Assembly (NCBI RefSeq): GCF_034044635.1
Contig: NZ_JAXCLX010000002.1
Coordinates: 310,001-374,000 of the forward strand
Length of the DNA stretch: 64,000 nucleotides
Direction: 5' to 3'
Source of the DNA: Dongia rigui
Lineage (GTDB): Bacteria; Pseudomonadota; Alphaproteobacteria; Dongiales; Dongiaceae
This document shows positions 9,390 through 18,140 of the stretch, piece after piece (positions within the stretch are counted from its first letter, which is position 1; each line of letters starts with the position of its first letter). The position numbers and the translations under genes were made by a program. The notes beneath the pieces are model-generated. The model saw only the letters and a list, made by a program, of their open reading frames with translations. It did no database searches and was not told where the DNA came from.

Positions 9390-10364
9390 CTACCTCCGGC
9401 TATCGATCCGCTCCGCCAGCAGGCACAGGATCTCATACATCAGGGTCGCGGCGACCAATGCGGTGTTGCCGGTGGGGTCGAAGGGCGGGGCCACTTCGAC
9501 GACATCGGCGCCGACATAATCGAGATTGCGCAAACCGCGCAGCAGCTTTTGTGCCTCGAGTGTCGTGATGCCGCCGATTTCCGGCGTGCCCGTGCCGGGC
9601 GTATAGATCGGGTCCAAGCCGTCCACATCGAAGCTTAAATAGACCGGGCCATCGCCCACGACGCGGCGCGCTTCCTGGATCACGGCATCGACGCCGATCT
9701 CGGCGAACTCCTCCATGAACACGACGCGCATGCCGCTCTTTTGCGAGAAGTCCCAGCCATCGGCCGTCGTCTGCGCACCGCGGATGCCGATCTGGATGAC
9801 GCGCTTGGGGTCCAGCAAGCCTTCCTCGGTGGCATTCCGGAAGGGCGAGCCATGGGAGAATTTCGAGCCCTGGAACATCTGCCAGGTGTCGGTATGGGCG
9901 TCGATATGGATCATGCCGACCGGGCGGTCCTTGGCCAGCGCGCGCAGAATGGGCAGCGAGATGGTGTGATCGCCGCCGGCCGTGAGCGGCGTGATGCCAT
10001 GTCCCTTGATCTTGGCGAACACCGTTTCGATCTCGTCCAGCGCGCCGGGATGCTGCAGCAATTTGGTGAAGAGCACGTCACCCAGATCGGCGACACTGAC
10101 CAGGTCGTAGGGGTTCACGCGCGTCACATGATGAATGGTGCGCATGAAGGAGGATTGATTGCGGATCTCGCGCGGGCCATGGCGGGCACCGGCCCGGTTG
10201 GTGACGCCGCCGTCATAGGGCACGCCGATGAGGCCGATATCGATCCCGCTCCAATCCTCGCCGGCCAGCGGCACGCGCATGAAGGTTGGAATTCCCGTGT
10301 AACGCGGCTGCGTCATGGCTTTGGTATCGGTCTTGCGGCGCTCGGCCATGTGGCTGTTCCCCAA
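9390..10364 (-). CDS. speB: Agmatinase / guanidino-acid ureohydrolase
   Basis: A 324-residue member of the ureohydrolase (arginase) superfamily, which splits urea from guanidino compounds at a binuclear manganese or nickel centre. All metal motifs are visible: GGDHTIS, HIDAHTDTW and SFDVDGLDP, plus the EVAPPFDPTGNTA segment. The N-terminal PRYTGIPTFMRVP is typical of agmatinase-like enzymes in alphaproteobacteria, some of which act on guanidinobutyrate or guanidinopropionate rather than agmatine. Substrate is therefore uncertain. ATG 10364 is the longest start; ATG 10349 (MAERR) is possible. The gene converges with the amidohydrolase gene across a repeat element, and no transporter or regulator is adjacent to indicate the substrate. 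Confidence 0.85.
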   Translation of the reverse strand: MGNSHMAERRKTDTKAMTQPRYTGIPTFMRVPLAGEDWSGIDIGLIGVPYDGGVTNRAGARHGPREIRNQSSFMRTIHHVTRVNPYDLVSVADLGDVLFTKLLQHPGALDEIETVFAKIKGHGITPLTAGGDHTISLPILRALAKDRPVGMIHIDAHTDTWQMFQGSKFSHGSPFRNATEEGLLDPKRVIQIGIRGAQTTADGWDFSQKSGMRVVFMEEFAEIGVDAVIQEARRVVGDGPVYLSFDVDGLDPIYTPGTGTPEIGGITTLEAQKLLRGLRNLDYVGADVVEVAPPFDPTGNTALVAATLMYEILCLLAERIDSRR

Positions 10365-10600
10365 ACTGGAATGGCGATCTGAATGATGGATAAAACCCCA
10401 AATTGATGGGGCAGCGGAGCTTAGCGAGGCCGGCGCGGTCGTGCCAGGGTTAACCTCTCATTAAGCATGGGTGCAGAAGCTGCGGCGTTTCGGGTCCTCT
10501 GCGTGATTGGGTGTGTCCAATTGGGCCATTATCGTTTGCCCCGACGCGAAGGGCTCGCTTATCTTCATTCCGGCCCGTCCAGAAACGGAGGATGGCCGTC

Positions 10601-10951
10601 ATGGCTGATGACGATCAGGACCCGGATCACCGACGACAACCGCGCTTTCAGTTTGGGGGCACGGCGATGCTGGTCTTCGATGACGATAATGCGCGGCGCA
10701 CGCTGGCCATCACCAATTATCGCAACATCTCGCAAGGCGGCGCCTGCATCCTGACGCCGGACGTCAAGGGCTTTGCGACCGGCGACCGCATGTATCTGAT
10801 GCCCGAGCGTTATCGCCGCAAACGCGAGGCCGTGGTCGTCGATCTCGGGACCGGCCGCCTCCATCTCGAAATTCCACGCAGCCAGGAACTCAGCGAATTC
10901 GAAGTCGCCGAGATTCTCGAAAAGCTCAATCTGCTGGACGGCAAGGACTGA
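10601..10951 (+). CDS. PilZ domain protein
   Basis: A 116-residue single-domain protein. The RRQPRF motif near the N-terminus followed by a NISQGGACI segment matches the PilZ cyclic-di-GMP binding signature (RxxxR then [D/N]xSxxG). ATG 10601 follows AAACGGAGG at about 9 bases; ATG 10592 sits too close to that site. PilZ proteins act as c-di-GMP receptors controlling motility, polysaccharide or other outputs, but no partner is visible. A second PilZ gene converges on it from the right, and a c-di-GMP synthesis/degradation protein is encoded at 46.4-49.7 kb. Confidence 0.82.
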   Translation: MADDDQDPDHRRQPRFQFGGTAMLVFDDDNARRTLAITNYRNISQGGACILTPDVKGFATGDRMYLMPERYRRKREAVVVDLGTGRLHLEIPRSQELSEFEVAEILEKLNLLDGKD

Positions 10952-11032
10952 GTGGCGCGTTGCGTTTACAAAGCGCCGTCATCCCAGGGTATGACGGGAC
11001 GGCTCAGTCCAGATCGGAGATAGCCGTGTGCG

Positions 11033-11332
11033 CTAGCGGACGATGCTGGAAATGATGATCGCGCCGGGGAAGGCCATCGCGATATGCGAGGGGCTGACGC
11101 GGACGACGGTGGCGATGGTGGGGCCAACCTTCGGCAGATCGAGCGAAACCTTGTCGCCGACAGCGACCGGGCCGCTGGTTTCAACCAAGGCGCCACCTTC
11201 GGAAATATCGACCAGGCGACACGTCACGCGGGCGCCCTTGATCAGGACGTCGGTCGGCAGATTGACCACGTAGCGTTGTGCGCGGCGGCGATCGCCATGC
11301 TCGTCGGTGTCTTGCTGCAAGTTGCTCATCAT
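11033..11332 (-). CDS. PilZ domain protein
   Basis: About 99 residues from the chosen start. It carries RRRAQRY and DISEGGALVE, the two PilZ signature elements for cyclic-di-GMP binding, then a short beta-barrel ending IAMAFPGAI. The open frame continues upstream to 11419, but the first part is low-complexity and unconserved; ATG 11332 and ATG 11329 are adjacent, with AAGGGG/GGATGA purines upstream. It converges with the other PilZ gene at 10601-10951; the two are related in domain but differ in most positions. Confidence 0.8.
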   Translation of the reverse strand: MMSNLQQDTDEHGDRRRAQRYVVNLPTDVLIKGARVTCRLVDISEGGALVETSGPVAVGDKVSLDLPKVGPTIATVVRVSPSHIAMAFPGAIIISSIVR

Positions 11333-11545
11333 TTCATCCAATCCCCTTCGCTCCGGCCGGCAATATCCGGGGATCGGAGCAGCCCCGCTTGACCATCCAT
11401 CAGGATCCCCCCGGATCATCGACAGACGGCGTTCTCAAGCGGGCAATGTGCCACGATCAGCCTAGGGCGCCAAGCCTCAATGCCCCCATAGAAGCCGGCA
11501 TATGGTGAAGATTTCGTTATCAAGAATGCGGCGACGACCGAATTC

Positions 11546-12676
11546 TCATCCGCGGCAGCGCGCCGGGGCCAATTCCGCCAGTTTGAGCCCACGCGCCAGC
11601 AGATCCGCCGGCACCTCGTTGCGCACTATAAGGCTGCGGGTGAGGCGCCCCAGGGCCGCTGCCAGCATGATGCCATAGCCGCCCTGGCCAGCCAGCCAGA
11701 AGAAGCCCTCTGCATCGTCATCGAAGCCGACCACGGGGCAGTGATCGGCAACGAAGCTGCGCAAGCCCGCCCAGCTGTGCTCGATCCGCTTCACCGTGAG
11801 ATGCGTGTTCCGCTCCAGCCAGTCGACGATCATCGCCATGTCGAGATCCTCCGGCTGCGCGTCACAAGGCGGGCTTGGCGTCGCGTCGCCCAGCGATGCC
11901 ATCAGCCGTCCGGCGTCGATCTTCACATAGGCCTCGGTGGCGCCGTCATCGACCGCCGGCATGGTGGCGGGTGCCAGGGCGGGATCGCCGGCGATGATGA
12001 TGGCGGTCCGGCGCATCGGCACCAGGCCGATGGGCTTGAGGCCCGCCATCTGCCCGATCTCATCGGCCCAGGCACCGCCGGCATTGACGGCGATGGGGGC
12101 AGCAAACGTCGCGCCGGATGTCGTGGTGGCACGCCACAAGCCGGCCTCCCGCTCGATCCTGGTGATGCGATGGTCGGTGAAGACCTTGCCGCCGCGATGC
12201 TTCAGCAGTTTCAGGAAGCCCTGGTGAATGGCGCCTGCATCCATGTCCATCACATGGGGATCGAGCGAGGCGCGGGCCACGGCTTCACGGCGCAGCAGCG
12301 GCGCCAGCTTGCAGGCCTGGTCGGGCGAGATCTCCTGCAGGGGCGTCTCAGGCGTCGCCATCGCCATGTATTCGTCGATCTTGGCTTCCGATCCGGCGGG
12401 CACGAAGGTCATCGCCTGGCGCGGCGTCAGCAAGGGGTGATCGGTGAAGCCCGGCATTGGCGCACGGTAGAATTCGGCGCTGGCGGCGATGATGGTGCGC
12501 ACAACGGCCGGCCCGTAATTGGGCGTGTAGAGTGCCGCCGACCGGCCGGAACTGTGATAGCCGGCGCGTTCTTCCATTTCGACCAGCGTCACACTGCCGG
12601 CTTGCGCCAGTTCAGCCGCTGCGGCAGCACCCGACACCCCGGCGCCGATCACCAGGTAATCGCTGGCAGCACTCAT
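11546..12676 (-). CDS. FAD-dependent oxidoreductase, DAO (D-amino acid oxidase/DadA) family
   Basis: A 376-residue flavoprotein with the N-terminal dinucleotide-binding fingerprint DYLVIGAGVSGAAAAAELA, followed by an acidic strand end (TLVEMEE) and the RSAALYTPNYG segment. Near the C-terminus are SWAGLRSFVADHCPVVGFD and WLAGQGGYGIMLAAALG, which close the FAD site in this family. Members oxidise D-amino acids, glycine or N-methyl amino acids; the substrate here is unknown. ATG 12676 overlaps the stop codon of the MATE gene (ATGA), so the two are almost certainly one transcript. The pairing suggests the transporter moves a substrate or product of this oxidase, but that is inference. Confidence 0.85.
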   Translation of the reverse strand: MSAASDYLVIGAGVSGAAAAAELAQAGSVTLVEMEERAGYHSSGRSAALYTPNYGPAVVRTIIAASAEFYRAPMPGFTDHPLLTPRQAMTFVPAGSEAKIDEYMAMATPETPLQEISPDQACKLAPLLRREAVARASLDPHVMDMDAGAIHQGFLKLLKHRGGKVFTDHRITRIEREAGLWRATTTSGATFAAPIAVNAGGAWADEIGQMAGLKPIGLVPMRRTAIIIAGDPALAPATMPAVDDGATEAYVKIDAGRLMASLGDATPSPPCDAQPEDLDMAMIVDWLERNTHLTVKRIEHSWAGLRSFVADHCPVVGFDDDAEGFFWLAGQGGYGIMLAAALGRLTRSLIVRNEVPADLLARGLKLAELAPARCRG

Positions 12677-14064
12677 CGCCACAACCCTTCCGGCCGCGAA
12701 CTCAAATAGTGGAAGCGCCAGCCAAGGCCCATCGCCGCGACGATCAGCGCCGCGATCAGCGACCAGATCAGCGCTGGAACGCCGGCCCCTTGCAGAAATC
12801 CAATCATGTAACCCATGGGCAGGCCCACCACGACGAAACTGACGATATAGACGATGGTGGGAATCAAGGTGTCCGCCGTACCCCGCAGGGCGCCCATCAA
12901 CACGCCTTGTAGGCCATCGACGATGAACAGCAAAGTGGTAAGCGTGAGGGCCGCCGTCAGCAGCGGCAGCACCAGTGGGTCCTGGCTGTAGGCGCCGGCG
13001 ATCTTTGGCGCGAGAACCGCGGTGACGCTGGCGACCAACCCCATCACCGCCACTTCCAGGCCGACGGCGGTCCAGCCGGCGCGGGCGACATCACCCGCGT
13101 TGCGCCGGCCGATCGCATTGCCGACGCGCACAGAGGCGGCCGTCGACAACCCCAATGTCAGCATGTAGACGAAGCTGGTGAAATTGATCGTGGCATACAT
13201 CGTGGCAAGCTCGGTGCTGCCAAGCCAGCCGGCCATGTAGATCATCATGTTGAAGCAGGCGGTTTCGGTGCCGATGGCAAAGGCCAGCGGCAATCCCAGC
13301 CGCAGCATGTGCTTGAGCGTCGCGGCATGCAGGCTGAACCAGGGCAGGGCGCCGTACTTGGTACGGTCCTTCATGGAGAGGATGTAGGTGGCGATTGCTG
13401 CCAGCATGCACCAGCGCGTGATGGTGGTGGCAAGCGCCGACCCCGCGGCCCCCATTTCCGGAGCCCCCAGATGCCCCAACACGAAGACCCAGTTCAGCGC
13501 GAAGTTGATGAGATTGCCGGAGAGCGCGATGACCATGCCGGGCATTGGCCGGTTGATCCCCTCCAGGAAGAATGAGCAGGCGCTGAACATCAGGATGCCG
13601 GGCAGCGAATAACCCAGGATGGCAAGCGCCCTGCCGCCACCGTCGAAAGTCTCCGGCGGCTGCTGAAAGAGTCTCAACAGGCTTTCGGCCGGCGAGAGCA
13701 CCAGCATGAAGACGATTCCGATGCCGCAGGCGATGGTGAGGCCCGCGCGCAAGGCGCGTCCGCATTCCAGATATCGTTCGGACCCGGCAGCCTGGGCGGT
13801 GAGAATGATCGTCCCGATGAGCAGGCCGACGCCGACCACCATCAGCGTCACCTGGGGGATGGCGGCAGCGCCGAGATCCGCCAGCGCGGCCGTTCCCTGC
13901 CAGCCGCAGAAGATGGCGTTGACCGTGAACATGATGACAAGGCCGGCGCGGGCTGCCATCACCGGCAGGGCCAATGCAACCGTCCGTTTCAAGTGATAGG
14001 AGAGCGGCGCGGGCGACGCCGGCTGGGTCCCTTCACCCGGGCCGGGCACGCGAAGCGGCGACAT
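12673..14064 (-). CDS. MATE family efflux transporter
   Basis: A 463-residue integral membrane protein with about 12 hydrophobic segments. It has the two-fold repeated MatE arrangement, with segments such as GTAALADLGAAAIPQ, EMGAAGSALATTITRW and TAASVRVGNAIGRRNAGDV, all characteristic of Na+ or H+ driven multidrug and toxin extrusion pumps (NorM/DinF group). Length is normal. The stop overlaps the ATG of the DAO-family oxidoreductase downstream. It is divergent from the methyltransferase gene at 14160, with about 95 bases between them for both promoters. Confidence 0.88.
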   Translation of the reverse strand: MSPLRVPGPGEGTQPASPAPLSYHLKRTVALALPVMAARAGLVIMFTVNAIFCGWQGTAALADLGAAAIPQVTLMVVGVGLLIGTIILTAQAAGSERYLECGRALRAGLTIACGIGIVFMLVLSPAESLLRLFQQPPETFDGGGRALAILGYSLPGILMFSACSFFLEGINRPMPGMVIALSGNLINFALNWVFVLGHLGAPEMGAAGSALATTITRWCMLAAIATYILSMKDRTKYGALPWFSLHAATLKHMLRLGLPLAFAIGTETACFNMMIYMAGWLGSTELATMYATINFTSFVYMLTLGLSTAASVRVGNAIGRRNAGDVARAGWTAVGLEVAVMGLVASVTAVLAPKIAGAYSQDPLVLPLLTAALTLTTLLFIVDGLQGVLMGALRGTADTLIPTIVYIVSFVVVGLPMGYMIGFLQGAGVPALIWSLIAALIVAAMGLGWRFHYLSSRPEGLWR

Positions 14065-14159
14065 GATGGCCGGACGACCTCAACTTGCGATTCAGGAATG
14101 CAGAAGGTAGAGTTAAGTAGTTGATTTGCCGTGAATCGGCAATGGCCCATTGGGGGAAG

Positions 14160-15113
14160 ATGAAAACCGAAGACGGTGCCAAAGTAGCCTGGAACGTGCG
14201 CCTGCGCGCATGGTGGGAAGGCGAGGAAATCCGCGTCGCCGCGCCAAGCGCACAGGGCCCGGGCACCCGGTCTGAGCCGGTCCTGACCGCGCCGGCCGTC
14301 GTCATTCCGCCATTGATGCCCTGGGAAAACGAAGCGATTCGCATCCAGCAGCAGGTGTGGGGCGAGGGCTACTATAAGCCCGGCGGCGAGGAGCATGTGC
14401 TTGGATTGGCCAAGCCCTTTGGCCTCAACCCCTCCCTGACGGTGATGGAGTTCGGCGCTGGCCTCGGCGGCGGAACCCGCGCTCTGGTCAACGAATTCGG
14501 CGTATGGGTGAGCGGCCTGGAGCCGACGGCGGACCTTGCCAAGGCTGGCAAGGAAATGTCGATCAAGGCCGGTCTCGAGAAGAAGGCCGATATCGTCCGC
14601 TACGCGCCCGAAGGCTTCGAGCCCAAGGCGGGCTCGGTCGATTGCATCTTGTCCTCTGAGTCGCTCTATCTGGTCGAAGACAAGGAAAAATTGCTGAAGA
14701 TCTTCGAACGGACCCTGAAACCCCGCGGCCAGGTCTCGATCACGGATTTCGTCCGCAGCGACGAGCTGCAGGCCAATGACCAGAAGCTCCAGGGGCTGGG
14801 CCTCGCCCCAGCCGATCCCACCCATTTCGCCTCCAGCGCCGAATATGTGAAGTGGTTCCGCGAACTCAATTTCGACCTCCGGGTCAATGAGGACATCACC
14901 GAGCGCTACCGCAAGCTGATCATGGATGGCTGGGTCGATTTCACCCAGGCGGGCGGCCAGAAGGCTGCTCATGCAAAAGCTCTTCCAGAACAAGTGGTTA
15001 AGGAAGTTGAGCTGTGGTCCCGCCGGGTTGCGGCCATGGATGCCGGCCATCTCAAGGTCATGCGCTATTACGCCATCAAGCTGGGCGGCACCAAGCTGAT
15101 GTCGAACTGGTAA
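14160..15113 (+). CDS. SAM-dependent methyltransferase, class I
   Basis: A 317-residue class I methyltransferase. The S-adenosylmethionine loop MEFGAGLGGGTRALV lies near residue 99, followed by GLEPT, then DCILSSESLYLVEDKEKLL and the post-motif strand QVSITDF. This pattern is shared with small-molecule N- or C-methyltransferases such as those acting on phosphoethanolamine, glycine or sterol-like substrates; the substrate cannot be assigned. ATG 14160 has GGGGGA just upstream; ATG 14142 and TTG 14121 are alternative starts that add unconserved residues. Divergent from the MATE-oxidase pair and followed by rpmJ. Confidence 0.8.
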   Translation: MKTEDGAKVAWNVRLRAWWEGEEIRVAAPSAQGPGTRSEPVLTAPAVVIPPLMPWENEAIRIQQQVWGEGYYKPGGEEHVLGLAKPFGLNPSLTVMEFGAGLGGGTRALVNEFGVWVSGLEPTADLAKAGKEMSIKAGLEKKADIVRYAPEGFEPKAGSVDCILSSESLYLVEDKEKLLKIFERTLKPRGQVSITDFVRSDELQANDQKLQGLGLAPADPTHFASSAEYVKWFRELNFDLRVNEDITERYRKLIMDGWVDFTQAGGQKAAHAKALPEQVVKEVELWSRRVAAMDAGHLKVMRYYAIKLGGTKLMSNW

Positions 15114-15235
15114 CCGGCTGTTAATTCATATATTTCAGCAACTTGAGGACACCAGACGATGGTTGACAGGTCCCGCCCTGGTCACTATGTTGCGCCACCA
15201 TTTCAAGACTCGTTGTTTTCTCAAGGAACCGGACC

Positions 15236-15361
15236 ATGAAGGTTGTTAATTCGCTGAAGTCGGCCAAGGCGCGGCACAAGGATTGCCGTATCGTGCGCCG
15301 CAAGGGCCGGGTCTACGTGATCAACAAGACCAATCCGCGCTTCAAGGCGCGCCAGGGTTGA
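15236..15361 (+). CDS. rpmJ: 50S ribosomal protein L36
   Basis: A 41-residue basic protein beginning [17 protein letters not shown] and ending [13 protein letters not shown]. This is the alphaproteobacterial form of L36: it keeps one cysteine rather than the full zinc-binding C-C-C-H set. In this group rpmJ usually stands alone, as it does here, rather than in the spc operon. AAGGAACCGG precedes the ATG. A strong hairpin terminator follows at 15448. It is the shortest clear gene in the window. Confidence 0.96.
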   Translation: MKVVNSLKSAKARHKDCRIVRRKGRVYVINKTNPRFKARQG

Positions 15362-15447
15362 GCATCCTCACCCTGGGATTGGGCTGCGCAGGCTGAAGAA
15401 TTTCGGTCCAGCGCGTTGATCGAGCTGGATCCGACTGACTGAATGAA

Positions 15448-15486
15448 GAAACCGCGCGTGGGACTTTCCCCGCGCGGTTTCTTTTT
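15448..15486 (+). terminator. Rho-independent terminator after rpmJ
   Basis: GAAACCGCGCG (15448-15458) pairs with CGCGCGGTTTC (15471-15481) across a 12-base loop and is followed by a run of five T. It ends rpmJ transcription and separates it from the glc operon, which starts 19 bases later. Confidence 0.92.
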
Positions 15487-15504
15487 GCGCTATAGAATCG
15501 TCCC

Positions 15505-16992
15505 ATGCTGATGCCGCCGCCCGATACAGCAGCCCTGGCCGCTGCCCCGGATTTCGTTGCCGCTTTGCGCGCGGCCCTCGGCGCCGAGAATGTCATTTCT
15601 GACACCCGCGCCATGCGGCCATATGAGAGCGATGGCCTGACCGCCTATCGCCAGGTTCCCTTGGCGGTTGCCCTGCCACGATCGACGGCGGAGGTGTCGG
15701 CCGCCCTCAAGATCGCGCATCGCTTCAATATCAAGGTAGTGCCGCGCGGCGCGGGGACCTCGCTCTCGGGTGGTGCGCTGCCATTGGCTGATGGGTTATT
15801 GCTCGGCCTCGGCAAGCTCAACAAAATTCTCGACATCGATCTCGCCAACCGCTGCGCCGTGGTGCAGCCAGGTGTCGCCAATCTGGCGATCTCTCACGCG
15901 GTGGCGGGCGACGGCTTCTATTACGCGCCTGATCCCTCCAGCCAGATCGCCTGTTCGATCGGCGGCAATGTCGCCGAAAATTCGGGCGGTGTGCATTGCC
16001 TGAAATACGGTCTCACCACCAACAACCTCCTCGGCCTTGAGGTGGTGCTGATGGATGGCGAGATCATCAGACTCGGCGGCAAGCATCTCGATGCCGGCCT
16101 TTACGATCTCATGGGGCTCTTCACCGGCTCAGAAGGTCTTCTGGGCGTCGTCACGGAAGTCACCGTGAAGCTGTTGAAGAAACCAGAAGAGGCGCGTGCG
16201 CTCCTTGCCGGTTTCGCCTCGACCGAAAGTGCCGGCGCGGCGGTCGCTGCCATCATCGGTGCCGGCGTCATTCCCGCTGGCATGGAGATGATGGACAAGC
16301 CCGCCATTCATGCCGCCGAAGATTTCGTCCATGCCGGCTACCCGCTCGATGCCGACGCCTTGCTCATCGTCGAACTCGATGGGCCGGAGGTCGAAGTCGA
16401 CGATCTCATCGCGCGCGTGAGCAGCATCGCGACGGCGCATGGCGCCACCGGTTTACGCGTCAGTCAAAGCGAAGCGGAACGCCTGCTCATCTGGGCCGGG
16501 CGCAAGGCGGCGTTCCCAGCGGTCGGGCGCATCTCGCCCGATTACTATTGCATGGATGGCACCATCCCGCGCAGCCGCCTGCCTCAGGTTCTCCAGCGCA
16601 TGAATGAACTCTCCGTGGAACATGGCCTGCGCGTCGCCAATGTCTTTCACGCCGGTGACGGCAATCTGCATCCGCTCATCCTCTACGACGCCAACAAGCC
16701 CGGCGAGCTTGAAGCCGCCGAGGCGTTCGGCGCCGATATCCTGAAGCTCTGCGTCGATGTCGGCGGCGTGCTGACCGGCGAGCACGGCGTCGGTGTCGAA
16801 AAGCGCGACCTGATGCCCACCATGTTCAATGAAGCCGATCTGGACCAGCAGCTGCGCGTCAAATGCGCGTTCGACGCCGGTAATCTGCTCAATCCCGGCA
16901 AGGTCTTTCCGACGCTGCACCGCTGCGCCGAACTGGGCGCCATGCATGTGAAGGGCGGCAAGCTGCCCCACCCCGACTTGCCGCGGTTCTAG
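15505..16992 (+). CDS. glcD: Glycolate oxidase subunit GlcD (FAD-linked)
   Basis: GlcD is the flavin subunit of glycolate oxidase, which oxidises glycolate to glyoxylate and passes electrons to the membrane quinone pool. The 495-residue protein has the FAD-binding type 4 domain (VVPRGAGTSLSGGALP, then SSQIACSIGGNVAENSGGVHCLKYG) and the C-terminal FAD-oxidase domain with HAGDGNLHPLILYD and GGVLTGEHGVGVEKRDLM. Length matches E. coli GlcD. It is first of three genes; glcE starts at the base after its stop. The promoter must lie in or near the rpmJ terminator, since the gap is tiny. Confidence 0.95.
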   Translation: MLMPPPDTAALAAAPDFVAALRAALGAENVISDTRAMRPYESDGLTAYRQVPLAVALPRSTAEVSAALKIAHRFNIKVVPRGAGTSLSGGALPLADGLLLGLGKLNKILDIDLANRCAVVQPGVANLAISHAVAGDGFYYAPDPSSQIACSIGGNVAENSGGVHCLKYGLTTNNLLGLEVVLMDGEIIRLGGKHLDAGLYDLMGLFTGSEGLLGVVTEVTVKLLKKPEEARALLAGFASTESAGAAVAAIIGAGVIPAGMEMMDKPAIHAAEDFVHAGYPLDADALLIVELDGPEVEVDDLIARVSSIATAHGATGLRVSQSEAERLLIWAGRKAAFPAVGRISPDYYCMDGTIPRSRLPQVLQRMNELSVEHGLRVANVFHAGDGNLHPLILYDANKPGELEAAEAFGADILKLCVDVGGVLTGEHGVGVEKRDLMPTMFNEADLDQQLRVKCAFDAGNLLNPGKVFPTLHRCAELGAMHVKGGKLPHPDLPRF

Positions 16993-18135
16993 ATGCTGCT
17001 CCCGCAAACCGACGCAGACCTCATTGATATTGTGAGATCGGGCGAGCCGCTCGCACTCTGCGGCCACGGCACCAAGGCCGGCTGGGGTCGTGTGTTCGAC
17101 GGAAAGCCGGTCTCGTTGCGCAAGTTCAGCGGCATCACCGATTACACCCCGGCCGAACTGGTCATGACCGCCGGGGCAGGGACGCCGCTGGCGGTCGTTG
17201 AACAGGCATTGGCCGATGCCGGCCAGTACCTGGCCTTCGAGCCGATCGACCTCGGCCCGCTCTATGGCGGGCCGCGCGGCGAGCAGACAATCGGCGGCGT
17301 CATCGCCACCAATCTATCCGGTCCACGTCGGCCCTTCGTCGGCGCGGCGCGGGATTTCTTTCTCGGTTTCAAGGGCGTGAATGGCAGCGGCGAGGCGATC
17401 AAGGCCGGTGCCAAGGTGGTCAAGAACGTCACCGGATATGATCTGCCCAAACTGATCGCTGGCTCGTTCGGCACATTGGTCGCCATGACCGAAGTGACAC
17501 TGAAGGTGATGCCGGCGCCGGAAGCCACTGCGACACTCGTTCTCGACGGGGTCGAGGCCGCAAAGGCACAGCATCTGTTTGTCTCCGTGCTGGGAAGTAC
17601 CATCGAACCGACGGGTGCCGTGTTTCTGCCGGATCGGCAACGCCTCTATTTCCGGCTGGAAGGGTCCGGTCCCTCCGTTGGCTACCGGTTGGGCGAACTG
17701 ACGAAGATGGCGGGCGAGGGTGAGGTGTTGACGGGGATTCACGCGGCGGACATCTGGCAGGGCCTCCGCCATATCGACCACGTCTTGGTGCCGGAACCCG
17801 CCCTTTTATGGTCGCTGTCGGTGCCGGCGGCGGGCTTTGCCGATGGCCTTGCGTCATTGCTGGGTCAGCTCGATGGGGCGAAAGCCCAGGTTGATTGGGG
17901 CGGCGGCAGGATCTGGCTGGCTCATTCCCTCATGGATATCGGTGCTGTCAGGCAGATCATTCGTGGCTATCTCAAGGGGCGCGGCCACGCCACCCTGCTG
18001 CGCGCCCCGGATGAGCTGCGGCGCGGGGACGCCGTCTTCTCCCCTGAAGTGCCCGTGCCGCTCCTCAAAAAAATCCGCGCGGCTTTCGATCCCGGTCTCA
18101 TGTTCAACCGCGGCCGCCTGCATCCGGATCTCTAG
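16993..18135 (+). CDS. glcE: Glycolate oxidase subunit GlcE (FAD-binding)
   Basis: A 380-residue FAD-binding subunit of glycolate oxidase. Family features include LCGHGTKAGWGR near the start, VMTAGAGTPLAVVEQALA, the PLYGGPRGEQTIGGVIATNLSGPRR stretch (positions about 88-113) and KVVKNVTGYDLPKL. The C-terminal LLKKIRAAFDPGLMFNRGRL resembles that of GlcD, reflecting common ancestry. ATG directly abuts the glcD stop, and glcF follows after 5 bases, so the three subunits are translated as a coupled set. Confidence 0.94.
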   Translation: MLLPQTDADLIDIVRSGEPLALCGHGTKAGWGRVFDGKPVSLRKFSGITDYTPAELVMTAGAGTPLAVVEQALADAGQYLAFEPIDLGPLYGGPRGEQTIGGVIATNLSGPRRPFVGAARDFFLGFKGVNGSGEAIKAGAKVVKNVTGYDLPKLIAGSFGTLVAMTEVTLKVMPAPEATATLVLDGVEAAKAQHLFVSVLGSTIEPTGAVFLPDRQRLYFRLEGSGPSVGYRLGELTKMAGEGEVLTGIHAADIWQGLRHIDHVLVPEPALLWSLSVPAAGFADGLASLLGQLDGAKAQVDWGGGRIWLAHSLMDIGAVRQIIRGYLKGRGHATLLRAPDELRRGDAVFSPEVPVPLLKKIRAAFDPGLMFNRGRLHPDL

Positions 18136-18140
18136 CCAGC